From NCBI GenBank assembly GCA_001801685.1, contig MGYJ01000078.1:62001-126000 (forward strand): 64,000 nucleotides of DNA, read 5' to 3'. Positions 18,069 through 27,057 of the stretch are shown here, one piece after another; the stretch's first letter is position 1, and each line of letters begins with the position of its first letter. The translations under genes were made by a program, and so were the position numbers. The DNA is from Gammaproteobacteria bacterium RIFCSPHIGHO2_12_FULL_63_22 (lineage in GTDB: Bacteria; Pseudomonadota; Gammaproteobacteria; Xanthomonadales; Xanthomonadaceae). The notes under the pieces were generated by a model. The model saw nothing but the letters and a program-made list of their open reading frames with translations. It was not told the DNA's origin and searched no databases.

Positions 18069-18821
18069 TCAATCGTCGGACGGCAGGCCTTCAGGGCGTT
18101 TCCGGAACGGCGGCTTCGGCCCATTGTGGCGCGGAGCGCGATTGCCATCGGGACGCGGGCCACGATCGTTGAAGGGCCGGTCGCCCGGCGGGCGGGCACC
18201 TTGCGGACGATCACCTTGCGGACGCGGCGGCTTCGGACCGCGCGGCGCGTACGGGCTGTCGCCCTGCGGACGCGGACCACGGGTTTCGCCCTGCGGACGT
18301 GGGCCCCGCGGGCCCTGGGGCGCGCCTGGCCGCGGTCCACGGTCGCCGTAGGGACGTGGTGCGCCGGGACGCGCATTGCGCGGCGGTGCGACCTTGGAGC
18401 CGGTCTCTACGCCCTCGGGCACGTACCAACTGCGGAACTCGGCGCCGTGCGGGGCATTCGCATCGTTGCCGGGCTGGCGGCTTGCGCTGTGGGGCTTGCC
18501 CTTGAAGCCGGCCGGGCCACCCGGGCGTGGGCCGCGGTCGCCTTGCGGGCGCGGACCGCGTTCGTTGAACGGACGGTCGCCTTGCGGCTTTGGTCCGCGC
18601 GGCGCATACGGGCGGTCGCCCGCCGGCCGGCCGGCGCCGGATTCGATCCGGTTGCCGAAGTTATCGTCACGCGGTCCGGCGCTTTTCGCGCCGAACGGCT
18701 TGCCGCCACGCGGCGGGCGATTGCCGACCGGACGGTCGGCGCCCATCGGCCCGCTGAAGGCCTTGCCCGCGCCCTTGAAGGCGGGCTTGCCACGCGGACC
18801 TGCGCCGGGACGGCCGCGACC
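18069..18821 (-). repeat. Arg/Gly/Pro-rich repeat region of rluB
   Basis: Codes for the RluB tail. Degenerate units such as GDRP, RGPRPQGD and YAPRGPKP recur many times, with one complex island (residues 452-465, FRSWYVPEGVETG, at 18399-18440). The protein part should be disordered and strongly basic. It is not a perfect DNA repeat; unit spacing varies. Confidence 0.8.
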
Positions 18822-19793
18822 TCGCGGCTTGTCTTCGCGCACATGGTCGAAGCGACGCAGTTCGCGCGCTTCTTCGTTCACGTGGCCGTTGACGAAGGAG
18901 TTCTGCACACGGTCCTTGCCGACCCGGATTTCCATCGGTCGCGACTTGCGCTGCCCGATCACCGGCTGCAGGGTCAGCACAGGCGCGTTTTGTTCCAGGC
19001 CGAAATGCTTGCGGATCTTTTCGACTTGTTCGGCTTCCATCTCTACGCAGTGGCCGCGCTTGAGCAAGCGGGGCAGGGTGACATCGCCGTAGCGCACGCG
19101 CTTCAGGCGACTGACCTGGTGGCCCTGCGATTCCCACAGGCGACGCACTTCGCGGTTGCGGCCTTCGGTCACCACCACCTGGAACCAGGAGTGCGAACCG
19201 CTGGCGTTGATGCGCTCGATCTTCTCAAATTTTGCCGGGCCGTCTTCCAGCGCCACGCCGCGCGCCAGACGATCGACCACGTTGTCCGGCACTTCGCCGG
19301 GGATGCGGCAGACGTATTCGCGTTCGATCGCATTGGACGGATGCATCAGCGCGTTGGCCAGTTCACCGTCGGTGGTCAGCAGCAACAGGCCGGTGGTGTT
19401 CATGTCCAGGCGGCCGACGGCAATCCAGCGCGCGCCTTTCAATCGCGGCAGCGCTTCGAAAATGGTCGGGCGGCCTTCGGGATCTTCGCGGGTGGTGACC
19501 TGGCCCTCGGGCTTGTTGTAGATCAGCACGCTGGTCGGTTCGGTCAGCGCAGTGGCGACGAAAGTCTTGCCATCGATTTCGATGCGGTCGCCGCTGGACA
19601 CGGACTGGCCGATCTTGGCGACTTCACCGTTGACCTTCACCAGGCCCTGGCCGATGCGCTCTTCCAGCGCGCGGCGCGAACCCAGGCCGGCTTGCGCGAG
19701 CACCTTGTGCAGGCGTTCCTCGATGCGCGGCGTGTTGTCTTCGGCGGTCTTGTCCTTCAGCGACAGGACTTTCTTGGTCGGGGTCTTACTCAT
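18069..19793 (-). CDS. rluB: 23S rRNA pseudouridine synthase B with long basic tail
   Basis: Makes pseudouridine at position 2605 (E. coli numbering) of 23S rRNA. The 574-residue protein has an S4 RNA-binding domain (about 24-65), a pseudouridine synthase domain with catalytic Asp130 in VGRLDMNTTG, and then a tail of about 250 residues rich in Arg, Gly and Pro. E. coli RluB has about 290 residues, so the tail nearly doubles it. The ATG at 19793 overlaps the end of scpB by 8 bases. The order scpA-scpB-rluB is widely conserved. Confidence 0.93.
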   Translation of the reverse strand: MSKTPTKKVLSLKDKTAEDNTPRIEERLHKVLAQAGLGSRRALEERIGQGLVKVNGEVAKIGQSVSSGDRIEIDGKTFVATALTEPTSVLIYNKPEGQVTTREDPEGRPTIFEALPRLKGARWIAVGRLDMNTTGLLLLTTDGELANALMHPSNAIEREYVCRIPGEVPDNVVDRLARGVALEDGPAKFEKIERINASGSHSWFQVVVTEGRNREVRRLWESQGHQVSRLKRVRYGDVTLPRLLKRGHCVEMEAEQVEKIRKHFGLEQNAPVLTLQPVIGQRKSRPMEIRVGKDRVQNSFVNGHVNEEARELRRFDHVREDKPRGRGRPGAGPRGKPAFKGAGKAFSGPMGADRPVGNRPPRGGKPFGAKSAGPRDDNFGNRIESGAGRPAGDRPYAPRGPKPQGDRPFNERGPRPQGDRGPRPGGPAGFKGKPHSASRQPGNDANAPHGAEFRSWYVPEGVETGSKVAPPRNARPGAPRPYGDRGPRPGAPQGPRGPRPQGETRGPRPQGDSPYAPRGPKPPRPQGDRPQGARPPGDRPFNDRGPRPDGNRAPRHNGPKPPFRKRPEGLPSDD

Positions 19794-20499
19794 TTCTGAA
19801 CTCCGGCTCGGCGATGTCGCCGGCCTCTTCGTTGTCGGGGCCGGATTCGGCCTCGGGTGTGGAATCGGACGTGAGCTCGGCAAGCAGGGCGGCGTTGGCC
19901 ACGCCTGGCGGCGTCATGTCGAAGGGAAGCTGCGGATCGAGCTCGGGGATGTCCTTGAGCTCGGAAAGCGGCGGCAATGCATCCAGGCTTTTCAGCCCGA
20001 AGTAATCCAGGAAGGTGCGGGTGGTGCCGAACAGTTCCGGGCGGCCCGGCACGTCGCGATGGCCGATCACGCGGATCCACTCGCGCTCTTCCAGCATCTT
20101 GATGGTGTTCGAATTCACCGCCACGCCGCGGATGGATTCGATTTCGCCGCGGGTAATCGGCTGGCGGTAGGCGATGAGCGCGAGGGTTTCGAGCGTGGCG
20201 CGCGTGTACTTGGTCTGGCGTTCGGTCCACAGGCGCGCGACGAAGGAATGCACGTCGGCCTTTACCTGGAAGCGGAAGCCGGAAGCGACTTCGACCAGTT
20301 CGACGCCGCGATTCTCGGCATCGCTGCGCAGGTCGGCGATGGCTTGTTCCAGGCTGCCCGGGGGCGGCAGGGATTCTTCCGGGAACAGGGCGGTGATTTG
20401 CGCCAGCGTCAGCGGCTGGGGCGAGGCCAGCAGCGCTGCCTCCACGATGCGTCGGATCAGGTCTTGGTCCATGGGTTCGTCGTTGGGTTGGTCAGTCAT
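19786..20499 (-). CDS. scpB: Segregation and condensation protein B
   Basis: Forms the SMC-ScpA-ScpB condensin that compacts and segregates the chromosome. The 237-residue protein has two winged-helix domains, with TLETLALIAYRQPITRGEIESIRGV as the usual core segment and FGLKSLDALPPL near the end, plus an acidic C-terminal tail. It overlaps scpA by 4 bases (ATGA) and rluB by 8 bases. The smc gene is not in the window. Confidence 0.95.
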   Translation of the reverse strand: MTDQPNDEPMDQDLIRRIVEAALLASPQPLTLAQITALFPEESLPPPGSLEQAIADLRSDAENRGVELVEVASGFRFQVKADVHSFVARLWTERQTKYTRATLETLALIAYRQPITRGEIESIRGVAVNSNTIKMLEEREWIRVIGHRDVPGRPELFGTTRTFLDYFGLKSLDALPPLSELKDIPELDPQLPFDMTPPGVANAALLAELTSDSTPEAESGPDNEEAGDIAEPEFRNE

Positions 20500-21530
20500 G
20501 CGTCGGTGCCGTCGGCGCCGGTCGCATCGTCGAGTCCGTGTTCATCGGACGTGGGTTCGGGGAGGTCGCGTGCAAGCGCGTCCGGATCGTTCGCGGCGCC
20601 ACCATCGGAGGCGGCCAGCGACTTCACGTAGATCGGGGCCGGCCAGGCAGGCGCATCGGCCAGTTTCGGCAGGTGCACGTCGCGCGGGGCCGCTTCGTCC
20701 TGCACGATTTCGAGCAGTTGTTCCTTGGCCAGTTCCAGCACCGACAGGAAGGTGACCACGACGCCGATGCGGCCTTCCTCGACGTTGAACAGGTTCTCGA
20801 ACAAATGGAAGCTGCCGTCAGCCAGCTTGCCCAGCACTTCGCCCATGCGCTGGCGAACCGACAAGGCCTCGCGGGTGATCGCGTGGTGGGTGAACATGTC
20901 GGCGCGCTTGAGCACGTCGCGCAGCGCCAGCAGCATTTCGCGCAGGTCCACCGGCGGCGGCACGCGGACCGTCGCGCGTTCCGGCACGAAGGCGGTGGCT
21001 ACCGTGGTGTCGCGGTCGAGGCGGTCGAGGTCGTCGATGTCTTCGGCGGCCTTCTTGAAGCGCTCGTATTCCTGCAGGCGGCGCACCAGTTCGGCGCGCG
21101 GGTCGCCTTCGATGCCTTCCTCGAGTTCGGCGCGCGGCAACAACATGCGCGACTTGATCTCGGCCAGGATGGCGGCCATCACCAGGTATTCGGCAGCCAG
21201 TTCAAAACGCAGGTCCTGCAGCACGTCGATGTAGTCGACGTATTGCCGGGTGATCTCGGCGACCGGGATGTCGAGGATGTCGAGGTTCTGTCGGCGGATC
21301 AGGTAAAGCAGCAGGTCCAGCGGGCCTTCAAAAGCCTCCAGGATGACTTCCAGCGCGTCCGGCGGGATGTACAGGTCCTGCGGCATCTGCAGCACCGGCT
21401 GGCCCTTGAACACGGCCAGCGGCATTTCCTGTTGCTGCGGCCGTTCCGGCGCGCGCACGGCGTTGCCATCCTTGCGGGGCAGTTCCGGAAAAGCGGATTC
21501 GGGCGCGTCTTGCGCGAGCGGTTCGGTCAT
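20496..21530 (-). CDS. scpA: Segregation and condensation protein A
   Basis: Kleisin subunit that bridges the SMC heads. The 344-residue protein has the N-terminal FEGPLDLLLYLIRRQNLDILDIPV motif region (starting near residue 68), the EYLVMAAILAEIKSRMLLP helix and a C-terminal winged helix (TFLSVLELAKEQLLE). A Pro/Gln-rich N-terminal extension of about 45 residues and an acidic C-terminal tail are additions beyond the compact family. It is the first gene of scpA-scpB-rluB. Confidence 0.95.
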   Translation of the reverse strand: MTEPLAQDAPESAFPELPRKDGNAVRAPERPQQQEMPLAVFKGQPVLQMPQDLYIPPDALEVILEAFEGPLDLLLYLIRRQNLDILDIPVAEITRQYVDYIDVLQDLRFELAAEYLVMAAILAEIKSRMLLPRAELEEGIEGDPRAELVRRLQEYERFKKAAEDIDDLDRLDRDTTVATAFVPERATVRVPPPVDLREMLLALRDVLKRADMFTHHAITREALSVRQRMGEVLGKLADGSFHLFENLFNVEEGRIGVVVTFLSVLELAKEQLLEIVQDEAAPRDVHLPKLADAPAWPAPIYVKSLAASDGGAANDPDALARDLPEPTSDEHGLDDATGADGTDA

Positions 21531-21608
21531 CAGAAAGATTCAGTGAGCGGTATCGGGAAACGGTGATTCTTGATGAAGGGCTCTCGAGTGAGAGTTGGGA
21601 ACTGGCGC

Positions 21609-22235
21609 TTACACCGTGACGGGATGAAAGCCCTGACGCAGGACGACGGGCTCGTCGCCCGTGCAATCCACCACGCTGGTCGGCCCCGGTTCGCAATCCT
21701 CTGCGTCCAACATGACATCGACCCAGCGCAAACACCGCTCTGCTACCGATTCGGCCTCGTGGCTGACGAGGTCATCTTCGTCAGGAAACACCAGGCTGGT
21801 GGACAGCAGCGGCTCCCCCATCGCTTCCAGCAACGCCTTCGTGACCACGTGGTCGGGCAGGCGAATGCCGATGTCGCGGCGCTTGCTGCGGCCGCTGTTT
21901 TTAATGCGCTTGGGCAATTCCGCGGAGGCCGGAAGGATGAACGTGCATGGACCCGGGGTCAGCGATCGCATTAGCCGGAAGGCTGGATCGTCGAGCCGGG
22001 ACAGGCGGCCGGCCTCACTCAATTGCCGACAGAGTAAGGTGAAAGGGTGCTTCGTGTCCAGTTGCCGAAGCCGCTGCACGCGCTCTTCCGCTTCCTTCCC
22101 GTTCAGCGCCCAGACCAGCGCATAGCCAGCGTCAGTGGGGCACAAGCCCAGTCCGCCGTCCTTCAGGACCTCGGCGGTCTTCAGGATAAGGCGCTCTTGC
22201 GGCGTCACTGGGTGGACGTGATGGCGAACGGTCAT
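21609..22235 (-). CDS. Sua5/YciO/YrdC family protein (YciO-like)
   Basis: A 208-residue protein of the threonylcarbamoyl-AMP synthase fold. The pattern LCPTDAGYALVWAL and KHPFTLLCRQLSE near the N-terminus, followed by TPGPCTFILPAS and IGIRLPDH, matches YciO more closely than TsaC, which makes the tRNA t6A precursor. The role of YciO is not settled. The ATG at 22235 is used; a longer TTG start is less likely. Confidence 0.85.
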   Translation of the reverse strand: MTVRHHVHPVTPQERLILKTAEVLKDGGLGLCPTDAGYALVWALNGKEAEERVQRLRQLDTKHPFTLLCRQLSEAGRLSRLDDPAFRLMRSLTPGPCTFILPASAELPKRIKNSGRSKRRDIGIRLPDHVVTKALLEAMGEPLLSTSLVFPDEDDLVSHEAESVAERCLRWVDVMLDAEDCEPGPTSVVDCTGDEPVVLRQGFHPVTV

Positions 22236-22273
22236 GCGGCTATCATGCAAGCTGACGGTGCAAAGGCATAGCC

Positions 22274-22573
22274 ATGTGGTATTCGATCATCGGAACTGAC
22301 GCCAAGGGCTCCCTGCCGGCGCGACTCGCGGCCAGGCCGCAACACCTGGCGCGGCTGGAGGCACTGCGTGACGCAGGTCGCCTCAAGATCGCCGGGCCTT
22401 TTCCCGCCATCGACTCGCCCGATCCCGGTCCGGCCGGTTTCACCGGCAGTCTCATCGTCGCCGAATTCGACTCGCTGGCCGAAGCGAAGGCCTGGGCGGA
22501 TGCCGATCCCTATCTTGCGACGGGCGTCTACGCGAGTGTCGATGTCCGTCCGTTCAAACTGGTCCTGCCGTGA
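22274..22573 (+). CDS. YciI family protein
   Basis: A 99-residue ferredoxin-like-fold protein. Typical features are the N-terminal MWYSIIGTD, the mid segment [13 protein letters not shown] with Asp, and [22 protein letters not shown]. The His-Asp pair expected for the family is present in RPQHLARL and the following segments. The function is unclear; some relatives act in chloroaromatic breakdown. It overlaps the bolA-like gene by 4 bases, so the two are probably made together. Confidence 0.85.
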   Translation: MWYSIIGTDAKGSLPARLAARPQHLARLEALRDAGRLKIAGPFPAIDSPDPGPAGFTGSLIVAEFDSLAEAKAWADADPYLATGVYASVDVRPFKLVLP

Positions 22574-22845
22574 GCAACGCAGCGCGGATCGAGCGGATGC
22601 GCGAGGCATTGCTGGCGTTGGAGCCCTTGCATCTGGAAATTGTCGATGAAAGCCACAGGCACGCCGGCCACGAAGGCGCGCGCGACGGGCGCGGCCATTT
22701 CGCCCTGGATATCGTCAGCGAGGCCTTTGCCGGACTCGCGCCATTGGCCCGCCACCGCCGCGTCTACCAGGCCATGGGCGACATGATGCAGACCGATATC
22801 CACGCCCTGTCCATCCGGGCCCGGACGCCCGCGGAAGCCCGATAG
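22570..22845 (+). CDS. BolA family protein
   Basis: A 91-residue BolA-fold protein with the core pattern [20 protein letters not shown] and [13 protein letters not shown]. BolA proteins pair with monothiol glutaredoxins in iron-sulfur handling and some regulate cell shape genes. The two His residues near the N-terminal half could be iron-sulfur ligands in such a complex. It starts with GTG overlapping the YciI-family stop. No glutaredoxin gene is adjacent. Confidence 0.88.
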   Translation: MSNAARIERMREALLALEPLHLEIVDESHRHAGHEGARDGRGHFALDIVSEAFAGLAPLARHRRVYQAMGDMMQTDIHALSIRARTPAEAR

Positions 22846-22905
22846 GGCATAATACGGCCCCCAAAGGCGGCCTTCTTGCGCGCCGGCAACCCAAGAAAAC
22901 CCCAC

Positions 22906-23916
22906 ATGACCCAGAAAATTGCGGTGATCCGCGGCGACGGCATTGGTCCCGAGATCATGGACGCCACCCTGCACGTGCTCGATGGCCTGAACCTCGGCCT
23001 GGAATATGACTTCGTCGACGCCGGCCTGTCGGCCTATGAAAAATGCGGCGAGCTGCTGCCCGCCGCGACCATGGAAGCGATCACGCAGCACCGCATCGCG
23101 CTGAAGAGTCCGCTGACCACGCCGGTGGGCGAGGGCTTCTCATCCATCAACGTGGAATTGCGCAAGCGCTTCGACCTGTACGCCAACGTGCGCCCGGCAA
23201 TCTCGTTCCCGAACACCAAGTCGCGCTACGAGAACATCGACCTGATCACGGTGCGCGAAAACACCGAAGGCGCCTACATCGGCGAAGGCCAGAACGTGAC
23301 GGCCGACGGCGAGACGGCGACGCTGACCCAGCGCGTCACCCGCACCGGTTCCGAGCGCATCGTGCGCTACGCCTTCGACCTGGCGCGCCGCGTCGGCCGC
23401 AAGAAGGTCACCGTGGTGCACAAGGCCAACATCCTCAAGTCCACCTCGGGCTTGTTCCTCAAAGTTGCGCGCGAAGTCGCCGCGCAGTATCCCGACATCC
23501 AGTGCAACGAGATGATCGTGGACAACACCTGCATGCAGCTGGTGATGCGTCCGGAACAGTTCGACGTGATCGTCACGACCAATCTGTTCGGCGACATCAT
23601 TTCCGACCTGTGCGCCGGCCTCGTCGGCGGCCTGGGTCTCGCGCCGGGCGCCAACATCGGCACCACCGCTGCCATTTTCGAGGCCGTGCACGGCTCGGCG
23701 CCGGACATCGCCGGCAAGGGCATCGCCAATCCGGTCGCGCTGTTGCTGGGCGCCGCGCAGATGCTCGACCATCTGGGCAAGCTCGATGAAGCCCGCCGCC
23801 TGCGCGCAGCCATCGTCGCCACGATGCGCGACCGCGACCACCTGACGCCGGACCTCGGCGGCACCGGCACCACGATGTCCTTCGCCAACGCGATCGCCGC
23901 GCACATCGCGGCGTAA
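22906..23916 (+). CDS. Isocitrate dehydrogenase, NAD-type
   Basis: Oxidises isocitrate to 2-oxoglutarate in the citric acid cycle. The 336-residue protein belongs to the isopropylmalate/isocitrate family: substrate segment TPVGEGFSSINVELRKRFDLYANVRP, VRENTEGAYIG, TTNLFGDIISDL for metal binding, and HGSAPDIAGKGIANP. The Asp in SAPDIAG points to NAD rather than NADP, since NADP enzymes have a Lys/Tyr pair there. Homoisocitrate dehydrogenase is possible, but no lysine aminoadipate genes are nearby. The ATG at 22906 gives the expected MTQKIAVIRGDG start. Confidence 0.88.
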   Translation: MTQKIAVIRGDGIGPEIMDATLHVLDGLNLGLEYDFVDAGLSAYEKCGELLPAATMEAITQHRIALKSPLTTPVGEGFSSINVELRKRFDLYANVRPAISFPNTKSRYENIDLITVRENTEGAYIGEGQNVTADGETATLTQRVTRTGSERIVRYAFDLARRVGRKKVTVVHKANILKSTSGLFLKVAREVAAQYPDIQCNEMIVDNTCMQLVMRPEQFDVIVTTNLFGDIISDLCAGLVGGLGLAPGANIGTTAAIFEAVHGSAPDIAGKGIANPVALLLGAAQMLDHLGKLDEARRLRAAIVATMRDRDHLTPDLGGTGTTMSFANAIAAHIAA

Positions 23917-23921
23917 GGCGA

Positions 23922-24680
23922 TCAGTCGCGCGACTGCAGCTTGGACAGCAGTCGCAGGATTTCCAGGTACAGCCAGACCAGCGTCACGATCAGGCCGAAG
24001 GCGCCGTACCACTCCATGTATTTCGGCGCGCCGGACTCGACGCCGTTTTCGATGAAGTCGAAATCCAGCACCAGGTTCAGCGCCGCGATCACGACGACGA
24101 AGCCGCTGAAGGCGATGCCCATCCAGCCGCTTTCGTGGATGAAGCCGATCGAATGGCCGAAGAAGCCCATCACGATGTTGGCCATGTACAGCAGGAAGAT
24201 GCCGCCGGTCGCGGCGACGACGCCGAGCTTGAAGTTCTCGGTCGCCTTGATCAGGCCGCTGCGATAGGCCATCAACAGGGCAGCGAGCGTGCCGAAGGTC
24301 AGGCCGACGGCCTGCACGACGATGCCGGGATACTGCATTTCCAGCATTGCCGAAATGCCGCCGAGGAACAATCCCTCCAGCAGCGCGTAAAGGGGAGCCG
24401 TGTACGGCGCCCAGGTCTTCTTGAACACCGTCACCAACGCAACGACGAAGCCGCCGATGGCGCCGACCAGCAGCATCGGCAGGATCGCGCCCATGCTTTC
24501 AGGACCGGTGTAGCGGTTCCAGGTGTAGGCGGCGCTGACCATGATGATCAACAACAGCAGGCCGGTCTTGTTGACCGTGCCGTTGAGGCTCATCGTCTGA
24601 TCGCTGCCACCACTGACAACGCGGCCGGAACCGATATCGAGGAAGGTGTTCTGGCCTAGGGCCGGATTGCCGCTGCGCAT
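23922..24680 (-). CDS. Bax inhibitor-1/YccA family membrane protein
   Basis: A 252-residue inner-membrane protein with about seven hydrophobic segments, from residue 38 to the end. The family marks are the N-terminal TGLLLLIIMVSAAYTW, GLFLGGISA and the C-terminal ALNLVLDFDFIENG with YGAFGLIVTLVWLYLEILRLL. The conserved Asp residues in the C-terminal part are thought to gate calcium leak in homologues. In E. coli YccA inhibits the FtsH protease; here the role is inferred only by family. It converges on isocitrate dehydrogenase with 5 bases between. Confidence 0.9.
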   Translation of the reverse strand: MRSGNPALGQNTFLDIGSGRVVSGGSDQTMSLNGTVNKTGLLLLIIMVSAAYTWNRYTGPESMGAILPMLLVGAIGGFVVALVTVFKKTWAPYTAPLYALLEGLFLGGISAMLEMQYPGIVVQAVGLTFGTLAALLMAYRSGLIKATENFKLGVVAATGGIFLLYMANIVMGFFGHSIGFIHESGWMGIAFSGFVVVIAALNLVLDFDFIENGVESGAPKYMEWYGAFGLIVTLVWLYLEILRLLSKLQSRD

Positions 24681-24710
24681 GGCTTGGGTCTCCTGTGGAT
24701 TGCGCCGAGT

Positions 24711-25547
24711 CTACTGCTTTTTTCGGACCGGGTTGGCACTGCCTGGCGAGGGCAGGGGCCGTTTCCAGAAATGATCCAGCACCGTCACCTCGCCGCGACC
24801 GGCGCGATAACCATGGCGCAAGGCGCCGTGCACGTAGTCGCTGGCATCGGCGCAGGCGTCGGCCAGCGACATTCCGAGACAGGCATTGGCGGCGATGGCT
24901 GACGCCAGCGTGCAGCCGGTTCCGTGGCCGGACACTTTCAGCCGCGGATGCACGAACTCGTGCAACTGGCGGCCATTGTCGAGGCGATCGATCATCTCCT
25001 TGCCGGGCAGGTGGCCGCCCTTCAGCAATACAGCGCGGGCGCCAAGCGCCAGCAGTTCCACCAGCGCCGCTTCCGCATCCGCGCCATTGCTGATGGCATG
25101 GCCCAGCAGCAATTCCGCTTCCGGGATGTTCGGCGTGATCACGCTGGCCAGGGGCAGCAGTCGCGTGCGCAGTGCTTGCAACGCCGCCGGTTGCAGCAAG
25201 CGCGCCCCTGAACTGGCAACCATCACCGGATCGAGCACGAGCACTTTCGGCTTCCATTCTTCCAGCGCATCGGCCACCGCGTTGATGACGCGCGCGTTCG
25301 CGAGCATTCCAATCTTCACCGCGCCAATCCTGAAATCATCGAAACAGGCGTCGATTTGCGCGCGCAGGAACGCGATCGGTGGTACCTGCACTGCCGTCAC
25401 GGCGCGGGTGTTCTGCGCGGTCAATGCGGCGATGGCGCTCAGCCCGTGCACGCCATGCGCCGCGAAGGTCTTCAGGTCGGCCTGGATGCCCGCGCCACCG
25501 CCGGAATCGGATCCGGCGATGGTGAGGGCACAGGTGGGACGTTTCAT
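24711..25547 (-). CDS. thiD: Hydroxymethylpyrimidine/phosphomethylpyrimidine kinase
   Basis: Phosphorylates HMP and HMP-phosphate in thiamine synthesis. The 278-residue ribokinase-fold protein has the N-terminal TIAGSDSGGGAGIQADLKTF motif, VLDPVMVASSGARLL, and the C-terminal GHGTGCTLASAIAANA with the catalytic Asp region. The ATG shares a base with the phoH stop (TGATG). No other thi gene and no TPP riboswitch is seen nearby. Confidence 0.95.
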   Translation of the reverse strand: MKRPTCALTIAGSDSGGGAGIQADLKTFAAHGVHGLSAIAALTAQNTRAVTAVQVPPIAFLRAQIDACFDDFRIGAVKIGMLANARVINAVADALEEWKPKVLVLDPVMVASSGARLLQPAALQALRTRLLPLASVITPNIPEAELLLGHAISNGADAEAALVELLALGARAVLLKGGHLPGKEMIDRLDNGRQLHEFVHPRLKVSGHGTGCTLASAIAANACLGMSLADACADASDYVHGALRHGYRAGRGEVTVLDHFWKRPLPSPGSANPVRKKQ

Positions 25548-26944
25548 CAAAGCACTTCGGAGGCGTAATCGGCCAGTCGCGAACGCTCGCCGCGACGCAG
25601 GGTGATGTGCGCGCTGTGCGCCCAGTTCTTGAAGCGATCCACGGCGTAGGTCAGGCCCGAGGTCGTCTCGGTGAGGTACGGAGTATCGATCTGTTCAACA
25701 TTGCCCATGCAGATGATCTTGGTGCCCGGGCCGGCGCGGGTGATCAGTGTCTTCATCTGCTTCGGCGTCAGGTTCTGCGCTTCGTCCACGATCACCCAAC
25801 GGTTGAGGAAGGTGCGGCCACGCATGAAGTTCATCGAGCGGATCTTGATGCGCGATGCCAGCAGGTCGTTGGTCGCGCCGCGGCCCCAGGCACCGTGGTC
25901 GTCGGTATGGGTCAGCACTTCCAGGTTGTCGGTCAGCGCGCCCATCCACGGCGTCATCTTTTCTTCCTCGGTGCCGGGCAGGAAGCCGATGTCCTCGCCG
26001 ACGCTGACCGTGGCGCGGGTCATGATGATCTCGCGATAGCGCTGCACGTCCATCGTCTGCGCCAGGCCCGCCGCCAGTGCCAGCAAGGTCTTGCCGGTGC
26101 CGGCCGTGCCCAGCAGCGTGACCAGGTCGATTTCCGGATCCATCAACGCGTTGAAGGCGAAGTTCTGCTCGCGATTGCGCGCGTTGATGCCCCACACCTG
26201 GTGCTGCGACGAGCGATAGTCATCGACGATCTGCAGCACCACGCGCTCGCCATCGAGCTTGGCCACTTTCAGTTCGACTTCGTCATCGCCGGGCAAGTAC
26301 AGGAACTGGTTCGGATACCAGCCGTCGTCGGCGGTGCGGCGTACCTCGTAGAAGGTGCGGCCCTTTTCCGTCCACGAGCGCAGGTTGCCTTCATGTCGTT
26401 CCCAGAAGTCGCCCGGCAATTCCGTGGCGCCGGTGAACAACAGGTTGAAATCATCGATTGCGCGATCGTTCTCGTAGTCTTCCGCGGTGATGTCGCAGAT
26501 CGAGGCCTTGATGCGCAGGTTGATGTCCTTCGACACCAGCACCACCGGGATGCCGGGGTTGTCGTCACGCAACTGCAGGATCGAGCCCAGGATCAGGTTG
26601 TCCGGCATCACGTTGCCGAAGCGGCGGCCGGTCTCGACCGGCTTCAGCTGGAAGTGCAGCTTGCCGACGCTTTGTTCATTGCGCAGCTGCAGGCCCTTGG
26701 GCTGCACCAGCGGGATGCCGCCTTCAATCGAATTCTTGCCGTTGGCCTCGACTATTTCATTGAGGAAGCGGCTTACCTGGCGCGCGTTGCGACTTGCTTC
26801 GGAATGGCCTTTCTTGCCGTTGTCGAGTTCCTCCAAAACCATCATCGGGATGAATACGTCGTGCTCTTCGAACTTGAAGAGCGCGGTCGGGTCGTGCATC
26901 AGCACGTTGGTATCCAGCACGTAGATGCGCTTGCTTCGCGTCAT
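25547..26944 (-). CDS. phoH: PIN-PhoH fusion (PhoH2-like)
   Basis: A 465-residue protein with an N-terminal PIN ribonuclease domain (about 1-150; YVLDTNVLMHD and VVLEELDNGKKG) and a C-terminal PhoH ATPase domain (Walker A GTAGTGKT, Walker B RWVIVDEAQNL). The acidic PIN residues are present, so it may cut RNA with ATP-driven unwinding, as reported for PhoH2 proteins. It is coupled to thiD by a TGATG junction, which suggests a shared transcript but no shared function. Confidence 0.95.
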   Translation of the reverse strand: MTRSKRIYVLDTNVLMHDPTALFKFEEHDVFIPMMVLEELDNGKKGHSEASRNARQVSRFLNEIVEANGKNSIEGGIPLVQPKGLQLRNEQSVGKLHFQLKPVETGRRFGNVMPDNLILGSILQLRDDNPGIPVVLVSKDINLRIKASICDITAEDYENDRAIDDFNLLFTGATELPGDFWERHEGNLRSWTEKGRTFYEVRRTADDGWYPNQFLYLPGDDEVELKVAKLDGERVVLQIVDDYRSSQHQVWGINARNREQNFAFNALMDPEIDLVTLLGTAGTGKTLLALAAGLAQTMDVQRYREIIMTRATVSVGEDIGFLPGTEEEKMTPWMGALTDNLEVLTHTDDHGAWGRGATNDLLASRIKIRSMNFMRGRTFLNRWVIVDEAQNLTPKQMKTLITRAGPGTKIICMGNVEQIDTPYLTETTSGLTYAVDRFKNWAHSAHITLRRGERSRLADYASEVL

Positions 26945-26990
26945 TGATCGATCCTATGAGGGAGGGAACAGGAGAACACACAGCGATAAA

Positions 26991-27019
26991 CCGCCGATGC
27001 TCGCGGGGCGAGTCGGCGG
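26991..27019 (-). terminator. Intrinsic terminator between gcvR and phoH
   Basis: A two-part stem: outer 7 bp (26991-26997 with 27013-27019) and inner 5 bp (27000-27004 with 27008-27012) with a 3-base loop and a 2-base bulge. On the minus strand the stem is followed by TTTAT. It lies in the 113-base gap after gcvR and before phoH, so it probably ends gcvR transcription and leaves phoH with its own promoter. Confidence 0.6.
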
Positions 27020-27057
27020 GGTTGGGGAACGGGAGGGATTGGTCACTGCAGGCGGCG

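Noticed and set aside
18069-18821. Suspicion of a CRISPR array or VNTR in the rluB tail
   Set aside because: Units are irregular, coding and of varying spacing, with no constant repeat and unique spacers.
18054-19799. A 581-codon open frame on the plus strand opposite rluB
   Set aside because: It is the reverse of the repetitive rluB tail and S4/synthase region; Arg and Ala rich without domains.
22848-22853. CATAAT as a promoter of the isocitrate dehydrogenase gene
   Set aside because: There is no -35-like hexamer at the right distance, so it was not listed.
24681-25547. Possible TPP riboswitch near thiD
   Set aside because: thiD starts inside a junction with phoH, so there is no leader long enough and no TPP-type motif.
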